64,000 nt of DNA. It comes from Branchiostoma belcheri (Eukaryota; Chordata; Leptocardii; Amphioxiformes; Branchiostomatidae). The position numbers and the translations under genes were made by a program. The stretch covers positions 5,405,321 to 5,469,320 of the forward strand of contig NW_017802379.1 of assembly GCF_001625305.1 (NCBI RefSeq), given 5' to 3'. Of this stretch, positions 32,301 to 47,300 are shown piece by piece. Below the pieces are notes generated by a model. The model was not told the origin of the DNA, did not search any database, and saw only the letters and a list, made by a program, of their open reading frames with translations. How positions within the stretch are numbered: position 1 is the stretch's first letter; every line of letters starts with the position of its first letter.

Positions 32301-35300
32301 AGGAACACCAGTTGACCCCTCTTCCATGATAGTCAGCTTATCCATCAGTTCGCTTACCTGGAAGGAAAACAATACTGGTGAGAGATGCACAAAAACAGGA
32401 CATATCAAAGCCATACAACAAGAGACCATTATGAGGTACACATTTTACATGTATAACAGTGTTGAACAGCAATCATCCACATGTAACATTCATTCAATGT
32501 ATGTGTAGAACTGTTACGATTAAAGACCAGGTCTCTTGACATTTACTTTTAAGGCTTACGACCAACATCAGTCTCTAAAGGATGATGTGTTCAGAACTGA
32601 GTCTTTGGCAAGAATAAGAAGAACAGAAGAAGACTGACTGTGGACTCCAGGTTCTCCTTCTGCTGGTTCAGCTCAGCGATGTGTGCTGCATCCTCCGCTA
32701 TCTGGGTCTTATCCAGGGATGCCTGAAACAAAGAGGATTGGTTTACTTACATGTATGCAGACTTTCAATGCTTTCTCTTTAACATAACTTCTTTTGATAA
32801 CCATTGCAACTCATCAGTTACTACATGCAACTATAGGTACATTTGAATATGCCCAATCACTAGCCCCCCTCCCCCATCCCCTTGAAATGTCAACACCCTC
32901 CTTTACCTGTGCCACCAGAGCCTTGTGTTTCTTCAGCAGTTCAGCCATTTCCTCTCCATCCTCCTCCAGTTTACTCTGCAGGTCAGTCTTCTCTCTCTCC
33001 AGCTGACCGATCTTACGCTCCACCTGAAAACAACAACATTTCCTTACAAAATGTTCCTTTTCTTATATCATCCATAACCACATTTCTGCATCTTTCTGTA
33101 GAACACTAATATTTCCGTGGTGGCAAATTCGACCAGAAGGAAGTATAATATATTTGCTTGTATGTTTACTCTCAAGTTATTGGGTGTAAAGAGTTGTGCA
33201 GATTTGCCTCACCTCATTCTTTGCCTTAGATGTCTCGTCCAGCTGATGCTGAAGGTCCTCCAGCTCTGACTCTATGGCCTTCCTGGCCTTCACAGCAGCT
33301 GCACATGCGAACTGCGAGTCTTCCAGCTGGACAGAAAGGGAGGAAGTTAGGGTTAGACTGCTATGCAGTACTACCAAGTCTTGTGCTCCCTTCATGACTC
33401 AATGTCCATATTCTGATCGATGGGTACTACCAAGTACTTCACTGTGAGTTACATGTATGAGGGCCTGCATGCCCTTTTTCATTAAGTGTAATAAGGCCCT
33501 TAGTCCTCATAATCCGTAGGCAGTCACCCCAAATCAACTTAATTCATAATCAGTCCATTACCTGTAACATGTAACTGTTAGTTATCAGCTCTGAGAATTT
33601 AACGTAATTCGTAATCGGTGGTGAAAATTTTGCGCAATTTGTAATCACTACCCCCCATGCAGGCCTTCATGTATACTTAACAATCTGCTATTCTGGTCCA
33701 GAACTTAGATTTTTAACAATTTAAGGAAACCAGTTTCATGTACAAATCTGCTTTCCTTAGATGTTCCTTACCTGTCCCTTGAGCTGTTTGAGCTGTTGTT
33801 TGGACGGAGCATTCATCTTGAGGTGTTCTATCATGGTCTGTGCGTCCTGCAGCAGGGCCCGCGTCCTCTTTAGGTCCTTCTTCAGACGCAGCTCCTTCTC
33901 CACGTCCCGTTTGGGCGCGCGCTCGTCGATCTCACGGATCTTCAGCTCCAGCTCCCGTTTGACCTGCTGGAGGCTGGACTTCTCACTGCGCTCATCTTCC
34001 AGCTGCATCTCCAGCTGCTTCATCTGGGGACACATGGCAAGGTCACACAAGGTCAGGGTTCGCCAAAATTTCATTAGGTTGGTAGAACATAGGATATAGA
34101 GATTTTTCTTCTTGCATAGCTGGTAGCATTTTCACCTGCTTACATGTTTGTTTTGCTGCTGGTCAGAAGATGTCTCACAGGCATCGAAATGTTAGCAGGT
34201 AAGAAACACCTCAAGTTGGGTAAGAAGAAAAATCCCTATATCCAAGGTCAGGGTTTCAACAGATACCAAGGAATGTCACCTTTCATCAATAGTGATCAAT
34301 GCATACTGGAGACCCTATTTTCACTATACAGTGACCACTGAGCAACCATACAGCTAACAGATTTAATACAGTATGATACATTATTTCAAAGAGCACACAT
34401 GAAACTAAGGATTCGTACTTTATCTATACAATTCTTTGAGCGATCTATCAAGTCTTTGGTAGCTCAGCAGTCACAACCTCTAGTGGAACAGTGGTATTAC
34501 ACATGTGTTAAGTTAACCCTTCTCCTGATTTTCTTTCTTCAAAAATGATTCTTTGATACATTGCCATATTGGTCAAAGTAACCCTGACAGTTACCAATTA
34601 CAAAGCTCAAAGGTACACAAATTTTGCAATAATGCTCAGATAAGAATATTCCACACATCGTGAGATAACAAAATAAAGAACCCATTTATGCTACATAATA
34701 TACAGCACACAGTCATTTTTCATTATCATTAGCTTGTGACTAGCGGCATTGCAGCATTTAGCCTCAGCTGTGCCTGTGGTATTTTGATACTGTAAATACT
34801 GCATCACATGTATTAAGTTCACAACACTGGGAGGAACAAGGCATTAGTGACATGGCTACCCAATTAGTTCCTGTGAGACCACTTCATGGCCTGTGTTACA
34901 TGTGTTATGGGGATAACTTTCACATAGAATAAGGACAGAGCTGGTCCAGCTATTTCCTAACCATGCTAATAATGCACTGGCATGTTGCCACGTCCAAAAT
35001 ACAGACCCCACATACATGAACGTTTGGAACACATGGCTGCTCCTAGAGACTAGAGATCAGAGACAAAAAATATTTTATCATATATTCATAAAGAACCATA
35101 CAAAATGGATTTTCAAATTAGTACAAACTTGGTAAGGAATATACAGAAACTACCATGTTGGGATGCAAAAAGAATCACTGTATATTTTGATGTACTGTCT
35201 TGGTAAGCAAATCTGATATCATGACTTTCCTATACTGTACTTATCATTAAAAATTGACCAACATGTACGCTAATGGTTACTGATATGACAACATATGCTG

Positions 35301-38300
35301 AAGGATTTTAGAAACATATCACTGTCCAATGACGTCATGTTTTGCCTCTTGGGCCTCCTTATGCCGATGACAATCATATGCCCTTGTGTGTCTGCTATAT
35401 ATGGACCATGGACCAGAAATGGCAACAAAGGTAACACATGGCTAAGCACTCTCAGACTGGTCAGCCAAGGAAGCGTTTTTACTGATGAAAATTAAAACAT
35501 TAAATACCCAGTATCACAGTTGGGAGGAAGGTTGCAGATTGCATGATAAACTAGATTTTTTAATAGTTTTTCTCAACAGATTATAAATAACAACCCAGCA
35601 TGACACTTGACTTCTGTAGAAAACATAATATGACCGTGACATTTCTATATCGGCTGCTCTAGCTTTCTAATGCTTGCCTTATCTAGACTTCTAAATGGAC
35701 CCCAGAAGGCATGTTACCATCTTTGTATAGTAGTTTAAGTTTGACTGGCTGCTATGAAAATAGAAGTCGGCAATATGTAAAACCCAGCTGCCTGAAATAA
35801 TATACAATTCCTGTACATCTAACTTGACTCTCAATCTCGTGTCAAACTTACCATGTACAGCAAAACAACAGGACTGATATCTGCATTCGTAAAAGTTTCT
35901 TTACATGTAGTTATAGTCTCCTGGACTCGATCTTCAGAATCTCAGACCATACATAAGAAAGTTGGGTCAAAGAAAGTACACTGTAATCCCATCAGAAGTG
36001 ACAGACATAAAACACTTCAACCCCAAAACCTTTCACATTTCAGCTGACACCCTTACAGACATGTGGGGAGTGTTACTGTCTCTTTGATGGGAGTCTTGGC
36101 ATCCAGTCTTATCTATAGTTTTTCTTCCACAGACATAACAAAGAAGATGACCTGGTTCCTTGATGCTTTAACTGGGCATAACTCTTAGAACTACAAGCAC
36201 GGTATGCATGTACGTATCTTTTCAAGAGGCACTGAAAAATGCCATCAATTTTCATGAAAGCACAAAGGAATCTTCTTTTCTAGATGGAAGACAAACACTT
36301 TAAAGTAACAAATGATGTGCAGACATTAACTTTAAAAGTAGCAGAATCTATCATGGTCAAGGTGACACTTTTATTGAGAGTTAATGGCCTATATTCGATC
36401 TAGGGTCAAGGGGCTAAACTTGGACCAGGTCTAAATCAAGACCATCTGACATATGCAGTCAAAGTCAAGGTTGAAGGTCTGTAATTGGCTGGGAGTTTTT
36501 TTTCTTGCAGTCACAGGAAGGAGGCAAATCAAAACACACCTGGATGTAATCATCAAGTCAATGACAATTTTCAAGTACATATTGAGGCTGTAAGGCATAG
36601 GGAGGAACCATCACTTACCCAGGGGCATCCTCTGGATAAAATTGCCTTTTCTGGTTACTTTTTGATTCTGACAGCCAATTCCAAAGATTCATCAAAAGTC
36701 TTTTCCTTACAAAAACGGCAAATGACGGCAAAGAATTCTGCATCTCCATTTTTTTTCACTCCAGAACTTTACAGGGCACTACTCTGTAAAATCTTACACT
36801 TAAAGGCTTCCAAAACCAAAATAACAATCAACCTTCACCATTCAACCTTGTCTTTAGCTTTACTGGCTTATTTTTGTTCACACAACAATGATATGAATGG
36901 CTCAACCAGTTAAAGCCTAATCTAAAATCAATCCAAGATGTAATTTAGGAAAACAAACCTTTTCAAAGCCTGTGAGCTACCCGACTAATTGCAATTTGTT
37001 CCGAATGACTTACTCCTCCAAACACTGTAACTGATCAAACTGTGGGAACCACTTGGCCATGTGCCTCCAGGCAAGGTTTAACTGTGTCAAAACTTGTTAA
37101 CAAAACTAAGTGGAGCATAACAGTAAATATTATGCTGCTATTAAGTTTAAATGTTATTTTGTACCAGTGATCAACACCAGATGGCAAAAACTATGGTATA
37201 CTAGTACTGCTTTTGCCAAGTTTAAAGTTAGGTATCTATGCTTTGCTTATGGAGAATTATAAATAACTCTGCCAAGATGAAGTTGAACTGTATACGTCGA
37301 TGCTGTATATAACTACATATTTCAAACCCAGGGTTCCTGTTTTTCCTAAACCAACCACAAATATTCCTTTTTCAAAAAGTTACACTGCAAGTCTTTCTGT
37401 GGTTGTCTAGACTAAAATTACTGTTTATAATCCTTGATATTATGTTACCTTATCAACATCTAGAAATACAATACAAGGTCCTCAAACCAGTCAGGGAATC
37501 AAATTAGCAAAAGGAATGACTAGCTAAAACATGAACGCATTTTGGAACAATCAAACGTCTGTGAATGTGCTTCCTTGGTCTAACCCACTTGGCTCCCTAA
37601 ACTTTTCCACATGGCAGGAAGGAGGGAAAGTTGTTCTAGACATCAGAAACCTTGATGTGATTCAGATTAGAACAACATTTGCTGGTGGTGTAGCTAATCT
37701 TGACTTTTACCTTCACTTCTAGGCACAACACCTACTGCTGTGTTGATAAAACAAGGACATGACCAACACCTTGACTGGAAGAATGTTATGGCGTTCCTTA
37801 TAACTGCCCAGGTAACCTTCATGTTCTTCAGTTTACTGAGAAAAAATGTAAATTTTCCTTGAGGCCATTACCCCACAGAAGTTGTGCATTTTCTCAGGCT
37901 TTATAGACAAACACCAATTTCCTCTTTCTTGTCGTTAAAGTCTTGTCATCATAGATGAGTCATTACATGAAAGCCAACCCTCCAAACAGCTAAACATACA
38001 GTGCACATGATATGGTATGGTTGATGTATCAATGCTAAAGCCCCTGACTATATACAGAGTCTCACTGCTGGGAACTACCATATCCACGTTTCACTTGTGA
38101 CCCGCATATCTACAAACAGTCTTTTCCCATATCAGCACGGCTTTAGAGCTTGACCATCTGCTTGACAGGACTATAGCAGCCATCACAGTCCCCCTTGTCT
38201 CTGCCGCCCTCCCCCCTCTCAGATGGGAACCCTGCTATTCCAACTCTCCCCACTATTCACTTCTGAACCCTGCGTTAGATTCCTCACCTTGACTCCCCAG

Positions 38301-41300
38301 TACTTCTTACAAGCTTCGCTACACATCTTGGTGTGGGAATATGTGGTGTCTCCTCCTTTGGGGCAATGAGGATGTCAGGTCTGGTGGACCTCAGAACTGG
38401 GGCTGGGAGAGGGAGGACTGGCTGGAACAGGGGTGACTGTTGGGGACAGATCATTACTGCTGCCGGGGGAGGGGGCTGTGTTTGTATGTTTTATCCACTG
38501 ATGTCAATGCCAGTCCCTAAATCAAGGACATTCTATGCAATGTCCTTGTCCTAATACACCACATAGGCATGACTATATGTGCATGAGTACTTTTACCTTT
38601 TTGCTTTGCTCTTGAAGCTAATTAAGATTGTAAAATTTAGAGATAAGTTATTCATTTGCAGGATCTTGATACTGACAGCATGAAAAAATATCATTTTTGA
38701 TGACATCTTTTCAATACAAATCTTATGCCTCAAGTGATGTATTTTTTAAAGGGCAGTTTTCTCAAATTCTAGGCATCATATTATATTTCATTGGTCAAAT
38801 TACTCCTTCCTCAGGAAGATTTTCTGATTTACCCCTACCATGTACATGTTGGTCTTTGTGGTAAAAGAATGTTCTGGTGTCAAGTTACATCCCTGCAGTA
38901 GGCACTGTCAATCACATTAAGTGGGAGGGACTTGTCAATCATGCATATGGGAGGAGCTATCAATTGCCTCATACATGTACACCAGGCCTACACAATGTAT
39001 CTATACTGGACTGTATAAGCCAAGGAGCTTACATGTGTGTGTATATGGAGATAGCTATTCCACTTCAAATACAAATACTTCAAGATTTCTTGTTGATGTC
39101 ACATTGATACTAAATTTCAAGAAAAAATATTCAAAAATGAGAACAAAAATTCCATGGATTATATTGTTTCTTTCCCACTGATGTGTAGATGAGAGCAGCA
39201 AGGCTAAATCCAGGTTTGACATTCCCTTACAGTATTTTCCACTTGCACTTGGATCTTGTACAAAATAAACACTATCAAAAGGACAAGAAAAGCTCATTTA
39301 CAAATTCTAGCTGGGCATAATCTTGGATTCCCAAATTCCTCATCCAGCCGTCTGTTTTTCCTGTCAATCAGCCAAACATGGGCGGTCCCAACAGACCAGT
39401 TAGTCTGGGCAGAAAGTTAGGAAGCTGTAGCAAGATAATTAATGAGGCAATTAAAATCATCTGCTGTGCTCGAAATACTGCAAATAGAAAGGTGCAGAGA
39501 GCACCATAAAGGGTTAGGGAAACTAAATTTACAGGTACTGCAGGTTTTTTTTTTAAGTAAACAATTTGTGCACTTTTTCAGTCAATTTTGTTATGCAGAA
39601 ATCATTTTTTTTACAAACTCTCTTTTAAATTTTCTAATCTTTCTTGGATAATTTCTTTTTTTTTTCTAAATTCACAGTTCTTCTACTACAATATTTCCTG
39701 GTCCATTCCTAATTACAGCGATTGTTGAATGACTCTGTCTGGTGGCCAGGGCTGTTGACAGATATGTTAGACTCCAGAACAAACACTCTCCAAGCTAACC
39801 AGGATTAGAGGACTCTGTATCATGTCAGACCTGAGTGAAGCCTACTGAAAGCAGTAGCTCAGTACTTTTTGTACTTGTACTATTGAACTGTGGAATATTA
39901 TATTTAAGATGATACGATTATCCACTCTATTTGAAGATAGCTGGCATGAAACAGATACATGTACTTGTAGTAATGTACCCATCTTACATGCCCCAAAAAA
40001 CAGTTACTCTAGCAACTGGATATGATTTTGGAAATTCTAGAGGTATCATTTGCTTGAGTAACTGTCTTTTGGCATACCTCATTACCTGGATGTCTAACCT
40101 TTACCATGGTACCCATCTCTTAGTTTTGAGATTGATACAAATTGTCTATGTTATGACACACATATACACATAGTAGATTGTTTGAATGGAAAGTATGTAC
40201 AGTGTCATTAATCGAGTTAGTCTAACTTCACCTCCTCACACCTACCTTCTGCCTGACTTGTTTCTCACGACGTTGCATGCAGAAAGTACTTTGGCGAAAA
40301 CGTGCAGCAAAATACACACACTGACACATGCAACCACAGAAATACACACAGAAAGACAAGAAAAACACAAGGAATGGAACAGATGAGATAGGAAGGAGTG
40401 AGGAAAACATCTGCCACCACGTATATACAGGGTGAACAGGTCTCCTCATACCTTGTGATCAAACAGAAATAAACAAAAGAAAAAAGACATAACGAATACA
40501 AATGACAGTTGGCAATGGCTCAACTAAAATAAACATTTTTTTCGAAGTTTGAGAAGTTAAGGACAGGAAAATCTTTAGAAGAACAGAAACTAAACGAAGT
40601 TTGTTGAAACAGCCTGAACATTGGTACGAAAACGTCTTTCACCACTGCAAAGATGCATGACAGCCATGTGCTGCAGTACAGTCAACTGCCACTAGATGTC
40701 TCTCATGAACATGTGGACATCATTTTCTGTCCAAGCAATCCAAGGCCTGTTCCTCAAGTTTTCAGCGATGGTTTTCTTATTAGCTGATGGGGAAATTGTT
40801 CCTACATGGGTGGCTTTTGCTAGCTTGCTGACTGACTTATCAACCAGCCGGGTTGCTGACCAACTGATTGACAGGCAGACTGACCTTGCGATGACTCTGT
40901 GTCCTGATCTCCTCCACCTCCTCATCCCGGGAGTCCAGCTCCTTGTTGTGCTTCTGTTTCTGCTTCTCCATCTCCATCTCCAGACGCAGCTTGGCCTGGA
41001 CACAAAATGAACATTTTTAGTCACATAAAAGTCAAATAAAATCATATACAGTATTTGCATTAAACAAACCTATTCACCATGCTTCAAATGTATATGTGTG
41101 AGCTACCTGTTTCATCAATTCAAGGTGGTACAAATTGCAGTCTGTGTTAGTTTGACAGCTGTATGCCAACTCGACCAATTTGCATATGAGTCATTGGATT
41201 TGTTCAACAGGTTTTTCCAGTTGAACTTTTGTTCACCCAGTTTTTCCAGTTCCTCATAAATAATGTAAGTGCACAAGTGACACTGAAAAAGAGTGATGGA

Positions 41301-44300
41301 CACATGAAATATCTGGAAATAATCCCTGTATTTAATCTAGTAGTAGAGTTTGAACACCAAAGCTCACTGACCTGCTCTAGCATCTGTATCTGTCCAGCCT
41401 GCTCATCCAGTTCCTCCTCTTGATCCTTTACCTTCGCCTCCAAATCTCTCTTAGCATGGCGCAGCGATGCCACCTAGTGGATTCAGGGTGAAAGACAAGA
41501 ACATTCACCACACGAGTGACAAAAGTCCTATCTATACCCTGCTCTGTCTACCATCAGCAAAATTTAGACTGTCTTGTTGCGACCTAAAACCTTATCTGCT
41601 GGCCATTATTTCAAGTAGATATGAGTAAATGCAACAAGAAACATGACAAAAAAATTCCCACCTCTTTGTCATCCAGAGACCCTGCAGACGACATCTCAGT
41701 CAGCTCGACCTCGATGCGCTGGGCCTTGAGCGTCAGGTTGTCGTACTCTGCTTCGCGGTCGGCCAGGGAGTTCCTGAGTCGCAGGAGTTCTGTCTGGAGC
41801 TGGTCCTTCTCGTGCTGGAGTCGGTCCTTTGCTGCCTTCTCCCTCACTGTCTCCTCTTGGACAATGTGGACATCATGGTCAAACCTGGCACAGGGAGAAA
41901 AGATTGGGATTGAATTGCTCAGTAAAAAAAAAGGTTAGAAGTCAGTTGTTTCTTCCAACAAACTTACATTGACAAAGACATTTATGGTTGGCATAATCCA
42001 TGTTGATGTACTGCAATGGGTCAAGAATAAAATATCTATTTCCTACAAATGTAGTGAACTTTATCCTGGTGAAAGAAAGATGTTACTCTTAAGTGTTTAG
42101 AGGGGAAAAGGTGTCATCCAGCTATTGATAGTAGAATATCTTCTTTCTTAAAAAATATTAAGTTTCTAACTCTTGTCCTGCTGACATTCTTTACACAATA
42201 TTTGTCAATAATTTGACGTCTTAATCAGATAATAGACCCTTGAATTTTTTGCCCTGCTGTGGTATAGTTACTTTTGCATCCTTTGCGTTTTGCTGTGGTG
42301 TGATGCATTGCACAAGAAATACCCCCAAGTCCTACAAATACAGGGCACTATATGGATGGTACTGTATGTACAACCCATACACAATGTATATATCATGAAT
42401 ATATGTATACATGGGCTCCGTAGGGTCCTTACTTTCTCTGTTTCTTTTCCAGCTGGCTGTTCCTCTCCTGCTGGGTCTCCAGGTGCAGTTTCATGTCCTG
42501 CATCTCAGCCGTCACCCGCTGGCACTTCTTCTTCAGGCTCGACACCTGCCGCTGCTGCTCCTCAGCATCCTCCAGCGCATCTGCCAGCTGTGGCAATCAC
42601 AAGCAGGTGATTTTAGCAAAATATTATAAAGCTAAACAAATTCCTTCCACTCATTGTCGACAAGAAGCCACACGACAAGCCTCATAGGGTCAGTCTACTG
42701 AGGAAGACCAGAGTGACTGGTCGAAAGCTATAGGTGAAATATCTTCTTTGTATTGGATCTAAAGTTTTAACTCTAAACATGTAACTACCAACACAGATGA
42801 ACTTTCACGATAAGCTACCAAATTATTAGCCTGGCAGGCAGACCATCTTAGGCGCTGCGGTATCTCTATGGTGCTGGGGTACTGACCGCCTGCTCAGGTT
42901 CATTTATTTTTAATAGCGCACGCCAGGGTTTTTTTATAGGGTCTGTTTCAATTAGTTGGGCTGCAGGACAGCAAAACAATTGCTGCACATTCAACCAATC
43001 CAGATGCTTGCCTTTATCTGTAAAATGCATCAGCTTGGGTTTTTTTTCCGGTAACTGTTTGGTGTATTTTCTTTAACTCTTCTCCTTCCCAGGCCTATCA
43101 CCTAACACAACAACAGCCTGCCTAACCATCATCAGTCTCCTTCCCAGGGTGTTGTGGAAACAAAGTCAGGTCCAGAGGGCACACAAGGTCACTAAGAAAG
43201 TGCCAAGTACAGCACTGACATGTCAACACACACAGTATCAAGTACACTCTCACTTCCACAGGTCCTAAAAACCCTTAAGGTGGTGCTGAAGGAGGAACGA
43301 TGCTATGGGACATTCTTCAAGACAATGAGAGGAGATGGTGCCCTCTAAGACAAAATTAGTCTTAAAATTTAACTTCTTTGGGTCTCTATGATGTCTGTAC
43401 AACAATGTATTCTATCTCAGCTTAGAATTTGTCTTCTGAAGTTAATTCAACAGTCAATGTACTGGTATTTCTTCCAAGAATGTTGGCCAACTGGAGAATT
43501 CATTACTTTTTACTGAAACTTAAAAACCATACCATACTCTTGACAATGCTGTAAATGTGCTGTAATTACAGGGCAGTATGTGACTGTTTCTCATACCTTC
43601 CTCTCCAGCTGTTTCTTGGCTGTGAGGTGCTGTTCCATCTCATCCTCGTGCTTCTGCTGAAGCTGCTTCTTGATGAACTCATTCTCCCGCATGGCTCGCT
43701 CGTATTTCACCTTGTAGATAGACTCCCCTGCAGAAAAAAAAAAAAACAGTTTAACTTTCCTCAAAGCTATAACATTAGATCTGATCAGCAATGGTGACAA
43801 TTATGACTTTAAGAGTGTCGATGACATATTCTGTCAGAAAAGAAAAGGCATAGTCATTGGATACCATTCTTTTGGGTTGCTTTAAAAACTGTTCAAGTCA
43901 GAAACCTCCCTGGTACAAATTGCCCAATTGAGAAGCTGCGAGAATGTAAGAATAAGATTGAAGTGAGCTATTTTGGGAAAGACGTCATCCTTGTTCTTGA
44001 TTGTCTGGCCCGCCCACTCAAGGTGATTTATAAATAACCAACTTTCCATCCACTGTTAAATAAACATGAAAATATTGCAATTTTCAACCAAAAGCACCAT
44101 TCTCCAAGACATGATAAGAACATACTTGTAAGTGATATTGACTATTCTTTTTTTTTGCATTTAAGATACAACTTCTTTTAGTTATTTTACAGACTGAAAC
44201 TGTATTCCAAAAGATTACTGAGAAAAAACACAACTCAACTTACGAGGAATAGTGTTAGAGAAAAAAAACATCCAGCCAACTCACAAACACAGCTTCCGGC

Positions 44301-47300
44301 CTGTTTCCTTATATACATGTACAGAACATAAGGACTGCTATACCTTCCCTATTGGGGAGTTCTAAACTCTGACTAATGACTCCTATTTAAAACAGCAGGC
44401 TCCAACTGAGCCAAGTTTACATCCAACCACCTTTCCCATTAACTCTGTGAGACGGAAGTTTGGGTTAGCATCATCTTGTTTCTACACAGGGTCTTTTCCA
44501 AGTAAACCTCGTCAACCTTACATCCTCAGTATAACAACACACTGCCAGGCAAAACCTTCAAAATTACACAAAGACCACCTTTCTCTTTGAAAAGGTGAGA
44601 AAAAAATGAAAGAGTAACAAGGTCTCTTCACTCCCATAAACAAAGGACAACATATGATGGGTTCCAGATTCAAGTCTTCCAAAGTTACATTGCCTGGGGT
44701 TGCTTACGCATTGAACCACACAAGTGTTGATAGCTACAAGGAAGCCAAACTACGACAGATGTGACAAGACCTTATTACTATTTACAGAGCTGGTTTCATT
44801 AAAGGAATTGTTTAACTAGAATATCTACAGTAGTAGTTCAATGTGAACAAAGAACTACAGCCTTGAAGTGTGCCCTTTTGTGCTAAATATTTACTGCATG
44901 GCATTTAGAAAGTACACATTTAACACTAACAATGAGAGCCATATTGGACTGCTCAATGCTTTAACCTTTACTGCCACAAATTAGCCCCTATGTCACCTGA
45001 ATTAATGGTTTAATGTGCTGCTCAGCAATGTCATACACCTTGTGAAAGTCCATCTGATTAAAATGTTTAAGAACTCTGACACTTTCAATCAGAATTACAC
45101 TCTAATGTATTAATCCAGATTTATAAAATTACATTTTGAGTTTTCCTGCCTACTATATGTGAGTACCGTAGTATAAAATTTATCCTAAATTTACAGCAGT
45201 GTATTGACTTTTACATAACCTAGTTCACTTTAAGTATCTAACATTGTATAAAACACTCACCAAAGAAGGTAGAGTGAGTCCTGAAAAACACATCCATCTT
45301 GTTTCCTCACAGAAGCCAGACTAGAGATTTCCATATGAAAACTTCACACAGGAGATTGTCTGTGTTTCATATCTATATTCATATCTACATATGACTATGA
45401 TTGGTTGTTGTGCACCATTGGTTGTAACATGTGACATTATACAAACATATAACATATAACCCTGTGCACACCTTAGAACAAATTCTGTAAGAGCAGCCTG
45501 ACATGCTTGTGTTTGATCCAAACTGTTTTCTTTCTCAAATATCCTTCACCATCAATGCATTATTGAAGTTATTCTCTGCTACATTCATTTTGAATTTAAA
45601 ATAAATTCCATCTTCTAAGATTCTACACCCTGCACAACTAAATCTTTGATTGAACAAAACTTTCTTTCTCCAAAAAAAATTCTGACCACACCCAACAGCT
45701 TATAAGTGTGTACACCTACTGCACACAATTACAACACTATTAATGCAATGCAGAAGCTAACAGTTTTGTTATGTTTTGTTTTGTTTTCTTGTAATTGTCA
45801 ATCCTATACATGTAGATAAGGTAGGTTATCATTTACCATATTAAGTGCTTTACACCATATGTACACAATGTTATAGGTTTGAAATTACATACCAACATCT
45901 GCTTCACACTGTTCCAACAGAAACATGTTTACAGTGTCAGTCCTAAGCCCAGACTTGACAAATGTCAAATTCATTTGTTTTTAATCATTAACCAATCATT
46001 AAACAGAAGAAATGTTTTGAATAACAGGTGTGCCGGTAAAAACACTCAATCGCAAAACAGTTTAAATTTCTTTGTTCTCTATTTTGCGAGGTTTGGACTC
46101 AAAGATCTCAAAATTTAAACGAAAGGAATACAATGTATGTACAGTGCCTGGGTGTGCAAAGGCACTAAAAATATGCCACTGGCCTGTAGTTGGACCAAGT
46201 ATCACGGTCAATTCTTCCACAAAGCTCTGAACAAACCAAAACCACATACCAGGCACCAGTACAACACAAAGAACTCCAATTGAGCAGAGTACACCCACCT
46301 TCTGTAAGAAAACTTGGCGGCTAACCCAGAAAACTCCCTGGACAGTGGAGCACACCAGCCCTGTACTACCTTGTTTTCACCTTCCTGTGGTTCCCTTATA
46401 TGTGAGCTCACGGCAAAAGTATGCCCGGCTATTAATATGTTACCACAACAGGAAATTAACAACAAATCTTTTAAAATTGCCGCTGAGCTGACAAGCAATT
46501 GCGGCTTTCAACACGACCATCATGTCAAATTTTACATCCTGTTTTCGTTTTAAACGTAAGGAGCCTTTAGTTTTCCCAGGATATGAAAACGTCAAACAAC
46601 GTCAAAGCCTTTTTGTTCACACTAATATCCTGTAAGGTTTTGACATGTGGAGCTAAATCACTGCGTGTCCAGTACAAAAGGGTCCCCATTTAACTGTTCA
46701 CTGTGTAAATAACAGTTGACAAAGATGTTGTACGCCCGCTGTGACACACTTCCTCAGAGTCAGTTTTACATGGGGGGTATGGTTACTAGCAAGGAAGTCT
46801 GGGACTAGAAATGTGCCGAAATCATAAAGCGAAGCCTTGAATTTCTTTTCAACTGCCCATCCAGTTTGAACTCTACCTCACAAATTTCTACACCTTTTTA
46901 AATTACATACACCAATTCCACCACCAATATTCCCACCACTCCTAAACACACAGCAACACAAAGCCTGAGGATTATCACTAATTTCAACCAGGATTTAAAA
47001 CATTAAGCATCAGACTTGGTCCAAAAACATAGTCCTTAGTATCCAATAACAACCTTTTCAGCTGGCAGCCTGGAATGTAACAATCATTTACCCCATTATA
47101 TAAATGGCCTGCTTGGTCTAGACTTGATTGTACACAAAATACTGGCTCTGATAAGAGCTGTACTCAAAGATGTCAACTTTTGACATACGTGAAACACATT
47201 ATATAATACTTGACCAACTACGGGATTGTGATGAAGCACCAGCATACCTGCCAAAATCAAAACCTACCGTTTTCCTTGTACAGTGGTAACTTTCCTTAAA

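Larger units (their letters stand above)
34024..40884 (-). other. 6.9-kb intron between exons 11 and 12
   Basis: Mostly plain AT-rich DNA. It holds the weak first-exon candidate at 38286-38324, the repeat fragment at 40050-40112, and near 34150-34215 a repeat-like block (CTCACAGGCATCGAAATGTT). Nothing else was supported. Confidence 0.55.

Noticed and set aside
38287-38457. Pro-rich minus-strand frame of about 56 codons in the 6.9-kb intron
   Set aside because: The acceptor choice and outgoing phase 2 do not match exon 12, so it cannot be a coding cassette of the main transcript.
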